From: Aneurinibacillus uraniidurans
GTDB lineage: Bacteria; Bacillota; Bacilli; Aneurinibacillales; Aneurinibacillaceae
Direction: 5' to 3'
Length of the DNA stretch: 64,000 nt
Assembly: GCF_028471905.1 (NCBI RefSeq)
Contig: NZ_CP116902.1
Coordinates: forward strand, 1,772,501 to 1,836,500
The position numbers and the translations under genes were made by a program. This document shows, piece by piece, positions 62,240 through 64,000 of this stretch; within the stretch, counting starts at the first letter, position 1; every line of letters starts with the position of its first letter. Below the pieces are notes generated by a model. It was not told the DNA's origin. It did not search any database and worked only from the letters and a program-made list of their open reading frames with translations.

Positions 62240-63715
62240 ATGACAAAGGGAAAAGAAATAATCGAAACAGGATGGAACGTAGACAACAGTTATGCACGTC
62301 TGCCGAAATCATTTTTTACCCGCCTCAACCCAACCCCTGTACGCTCACCGAAGTTAATGGTGCTCAATGATTCGCTGGCAGCATCCCTCGGGTTAAATGC
62401 CCAGGCACTGCAAAGCGAAGATGGGGTAGAAGTGCTTGCTGGCAATCGGATTCCTGAAGGCGCCCTGCCTCTTGCTCAAGCTTATGCAGGGCATCAATTT
62501 GGGCATTTTACGATGCTAGGGGACGGTCGGGCTGTACTGCTTAGCGAACAAATTACCCCTTTAGGCGAACGGTTTGATATTCAGCTTAAAGGTTCGGGCC
62601 GAACACCCTATTCCCGCGGGGGAGATGGGCGAGCGGCACTTGGACCGATGCTGCGCGAATACATCATTAGTGAAGCCATGCATGCGCTTGGGATTCCTAC
62701 CACCCGTAGTCTAGCGGTGGTGACAACCGGTGAGTCCGTCATCCGTGAAACCGATTTGCCTGGGGCAGTTTTGACCCGCGTGGCTGCGAGTCACCTGCGC
62801 GTTGGCACCTTCCAATACGCTGCAAACTGGGGCACAGATGAGGAACTACGGGTCTTGGCTGACTACACACTACAGCGTCATTATCCAGACGTGGAAGTAG
62901 ATGAGCATCGCTATCTTTCGTTACTTCAGGAAGTGATTAAGCGTCAGGCTGGGCTGATTGCCAAATGGCAGCTGGTTGGCTTTATCCACGGGGTGATGAA
63001 CACTGATAACATGACCATTAGCGGAGAAACCATCGATTACGGTCCTTGCGCCTTTATGGATGCTTATGATCCGGCAACGGTATTCAGTTCCATTGACCGT
63101 CATGGTCGCTATGCTTATGGCAATCAGCCGCATATTGGTGTTTGGAATCTTGCACGATTTGCGGAAACCTTATTGCCATTGCTGCATGCTGATCAGGATG
63201 AGGCTATCAAACTGGCCGAGGATGCCCTTTCAAATTTTGCTGAGTTGTATCAGCGTAATTGGCTTTCAGGAATGAGAGCAAAGCTGGGGATATTTAATGA
63301 AGAGACGCAGGATGAATCCTTGATTGAAGACCTGCTTAGTATGATGCAGAAGTATCGTGCGGACTATACGAATACCTTCCGTGCTTTAACTTTTGATAAG
63401 CTGGAGGATGCGGTCTTGTTTGGTACTCCGGAATTTGTTCAGTGGCATGAGAAGTGGCAGGCGCGACTAGGCAGGCAGGAGGAATCAAAAGCTTCTTCGC
63501 ATGAGCTGATGCGGAACAGCAATCCGGCACTTATTCCGCGGAACCATCGCGTAGAAGCTGCATTAGAGGCGGCAGTGAAACAAGGGGACTACAGTGTAAT
63601 GGAGCGGCTTCTTGCGGTTCTGTCTAACCCCTACGCGCATTCTCCTGAACAGGCTGAGTACGCTACACTGCCTGAGCCATCAGATCGTCCGTACCGAACC
63701 TTTTGCGGTACCTGA
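62240..63715 (+). CDS. selO: SelO-family protein adenylyltransferase
   Basis: 491 residues, full length; ATG at 62240 after AAAGGAG. Pseudokinase fold of YdiU/Sel[36 protein letters not shown] and I-D-Y-G-P. It binds ATP upside-down and transfers AMP to Ser/Thr/Tyr of target proteins in redox stress. Bacterial copies usually lack the selenocysteine of the eukaryotic form; here the C-terminus reads R-T-F-C-G-T with Cys at that place. Confidence 0.93.
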   Translation: MTKGKEIIETGWNVDNSYARLPKSFFTRLNPTPVRSPKLMVLNDSLAASLGLNAQALQSEDGVEVLAGNRIPEGALPLAQAYAGHQFGHFTMLGDGRAVLLSEQITPLGERFDIQLKGSGRTPYSRGGDGRAALGPMLREYIISEAMHALGIPTTRSLAVVTTGESVIRETDLPGAVLTRVAASHLRVGTFQYAANWGTDEELRVLADYTLQRHYPDVEVDEHRYLSLLQEVIKRQAGLIAKWQLVGFIHGVMNTDNMTISGETIDYGPCAFMDAYDPATVFSSIDRHGRYAYGNQPHIGVWNLARFAETLLPLLHADQDEAIKLAEDALSNFAELYQRNWLSGMRAKLGIFNEETQDESLIEDLLSMMQKYRADYTNTFRALTFDKLEDAVLFGTPEFVQWHEKWQARLGRQEESKASSHELMRNSNPALIPRNHRVEAALEAAVKQGDYSVMERLLAVLSNPYAHSPEQAEYATLPEPSDRPYRTFCGT

Positions 63716-63746
63716 TATAGAAGTAGGAGATCAACTACATGGTTAC

Positions 63747-63777
63747 AGAAAAGGGCATGCTAATTGGCCCTTTTTCT
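63747..63777 (+). terminator. Terminator of selO
   Basis: AAGGGC...GCCCTTTTTCT, about 35 bases past the stop. Confidence 0.75.
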
Positions 63778-63945
63778 ATTGCGGATATTTTTCAAAGGGT
63801 TATAGTAAAATGTTCAGATGACTGGGTTTCCCTTGGTCTGGATCTCTGTCAATAGATTGGACACATTTAAAGGCTATAGCGAATCGCAAATGTCTCCGCA
63901 AATGAAGGTCGCGGATTACACGAGCTATGGAAAGGAGGTTTCAAA

Positions 63946-64000
63946 ATGAAATTTGCATACAGCTTTCGTGAAGCCACAGAAAATGAACGTACCATTGCCG
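63946..64000 (+). CDS. Start of an unidentified gene, cut by the window
   Basis: ATG at 63946 behind AAAGGAGG. Only about 18 residues (M-K-F-A-Y-S-F-R-E-A-T-E-N-E-R-T-I-A) are visible. Too short to assign a family. Confidence 0.6.
   Translation, partial: MKFAYSFREATENERTIA

Overview
The window looks like chromosomal DNA of an aerobic, endospore-forming Firmicute of the Paenibacillaceae/Aneurinibacillus-Brevibacillus kind. The signs are a GerA-type germinant receptor, YjcZ, DUF4025 and collagen-like spore proteins, an orphan sporulation-type kinase, AGGAGG ribosome sites and a guanidine-I riboswitch. The genus is inferred from gene content, not proven. No rRNA, tRNA or CRISPR array was seen.

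Layout. 1-6.9 kb: end of an amino-acid permease, an alpha/beta hydrolase, an AT-rich patch with an IS1595-type element (3277-5133, 8-bp target duplication) that carries a DHFR/RibD-like passenger gene, then small genes. 7.0-23.3 kb: a phenol catabolism island. An aromatic-sensing regulator (XylR_N-V4R sensor on a PucR-type output) precedes a multicomponent phenol hydroxylase operon (dmpL-M-N-O, catechol 2,3-dioxygenase, ferredoxin). After an interruption comes a meta-cleavage operon (second, almost identical catechol 2,3-dioxygenase, ferredoxin, dmpE-F-G-H-I-C). Together these take phenol through catechol, 2-hydroxymuconate semialdehyde and the oxalocrotonate branch to pyruvate and acetyl-CoA. 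The same 38-bp inverted repeat lies upstream of both operons and is the best candidate operator. Three copies of a structured repeat of about 250-310 bp sit around the island.

23.3-27.1 kb: gerA-type spore germination operon. 27.3-34.6 kb: flavoproteins, rhodanese and a LysR gene divergent from part of a homoprotocatechuate pathway (hpaB, split hpaG, hpaF), then a TRIC-type membrane protein. 34.8-43.1 kb: a transporter-like protein, a cell-wall hydrolase, a secreted protein, then a five-gene cassette (PIG-L deacetylase, GT4 glycosyltransferase, ATP-grasp ligase, two kinase-like proteins). The cassette is bracketed by the secreted-protein gene and a 42-bp duplicate of that gene's 3' end, which suggests insertion.

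43.2-57.7 kb: chemoreceptor, acetoacetyl-CoA synthetase, riboswitch-controlled SMR pair, small sporulation genes, histidine kinase, holin-like protein, PhzF homologue, MFS exporter with a leader hairpin, ABC transporter and exonuclease. 57.7-62.0 kb: a divergent pair of probable spore-surface proteins, one collagen-like and one with a long Asp-Thr-His-Thr repeat. They share a C-terminal domain and are followed by a glycosyltransferase. 62.2 kb to the end: selO and the first codons of another gene.
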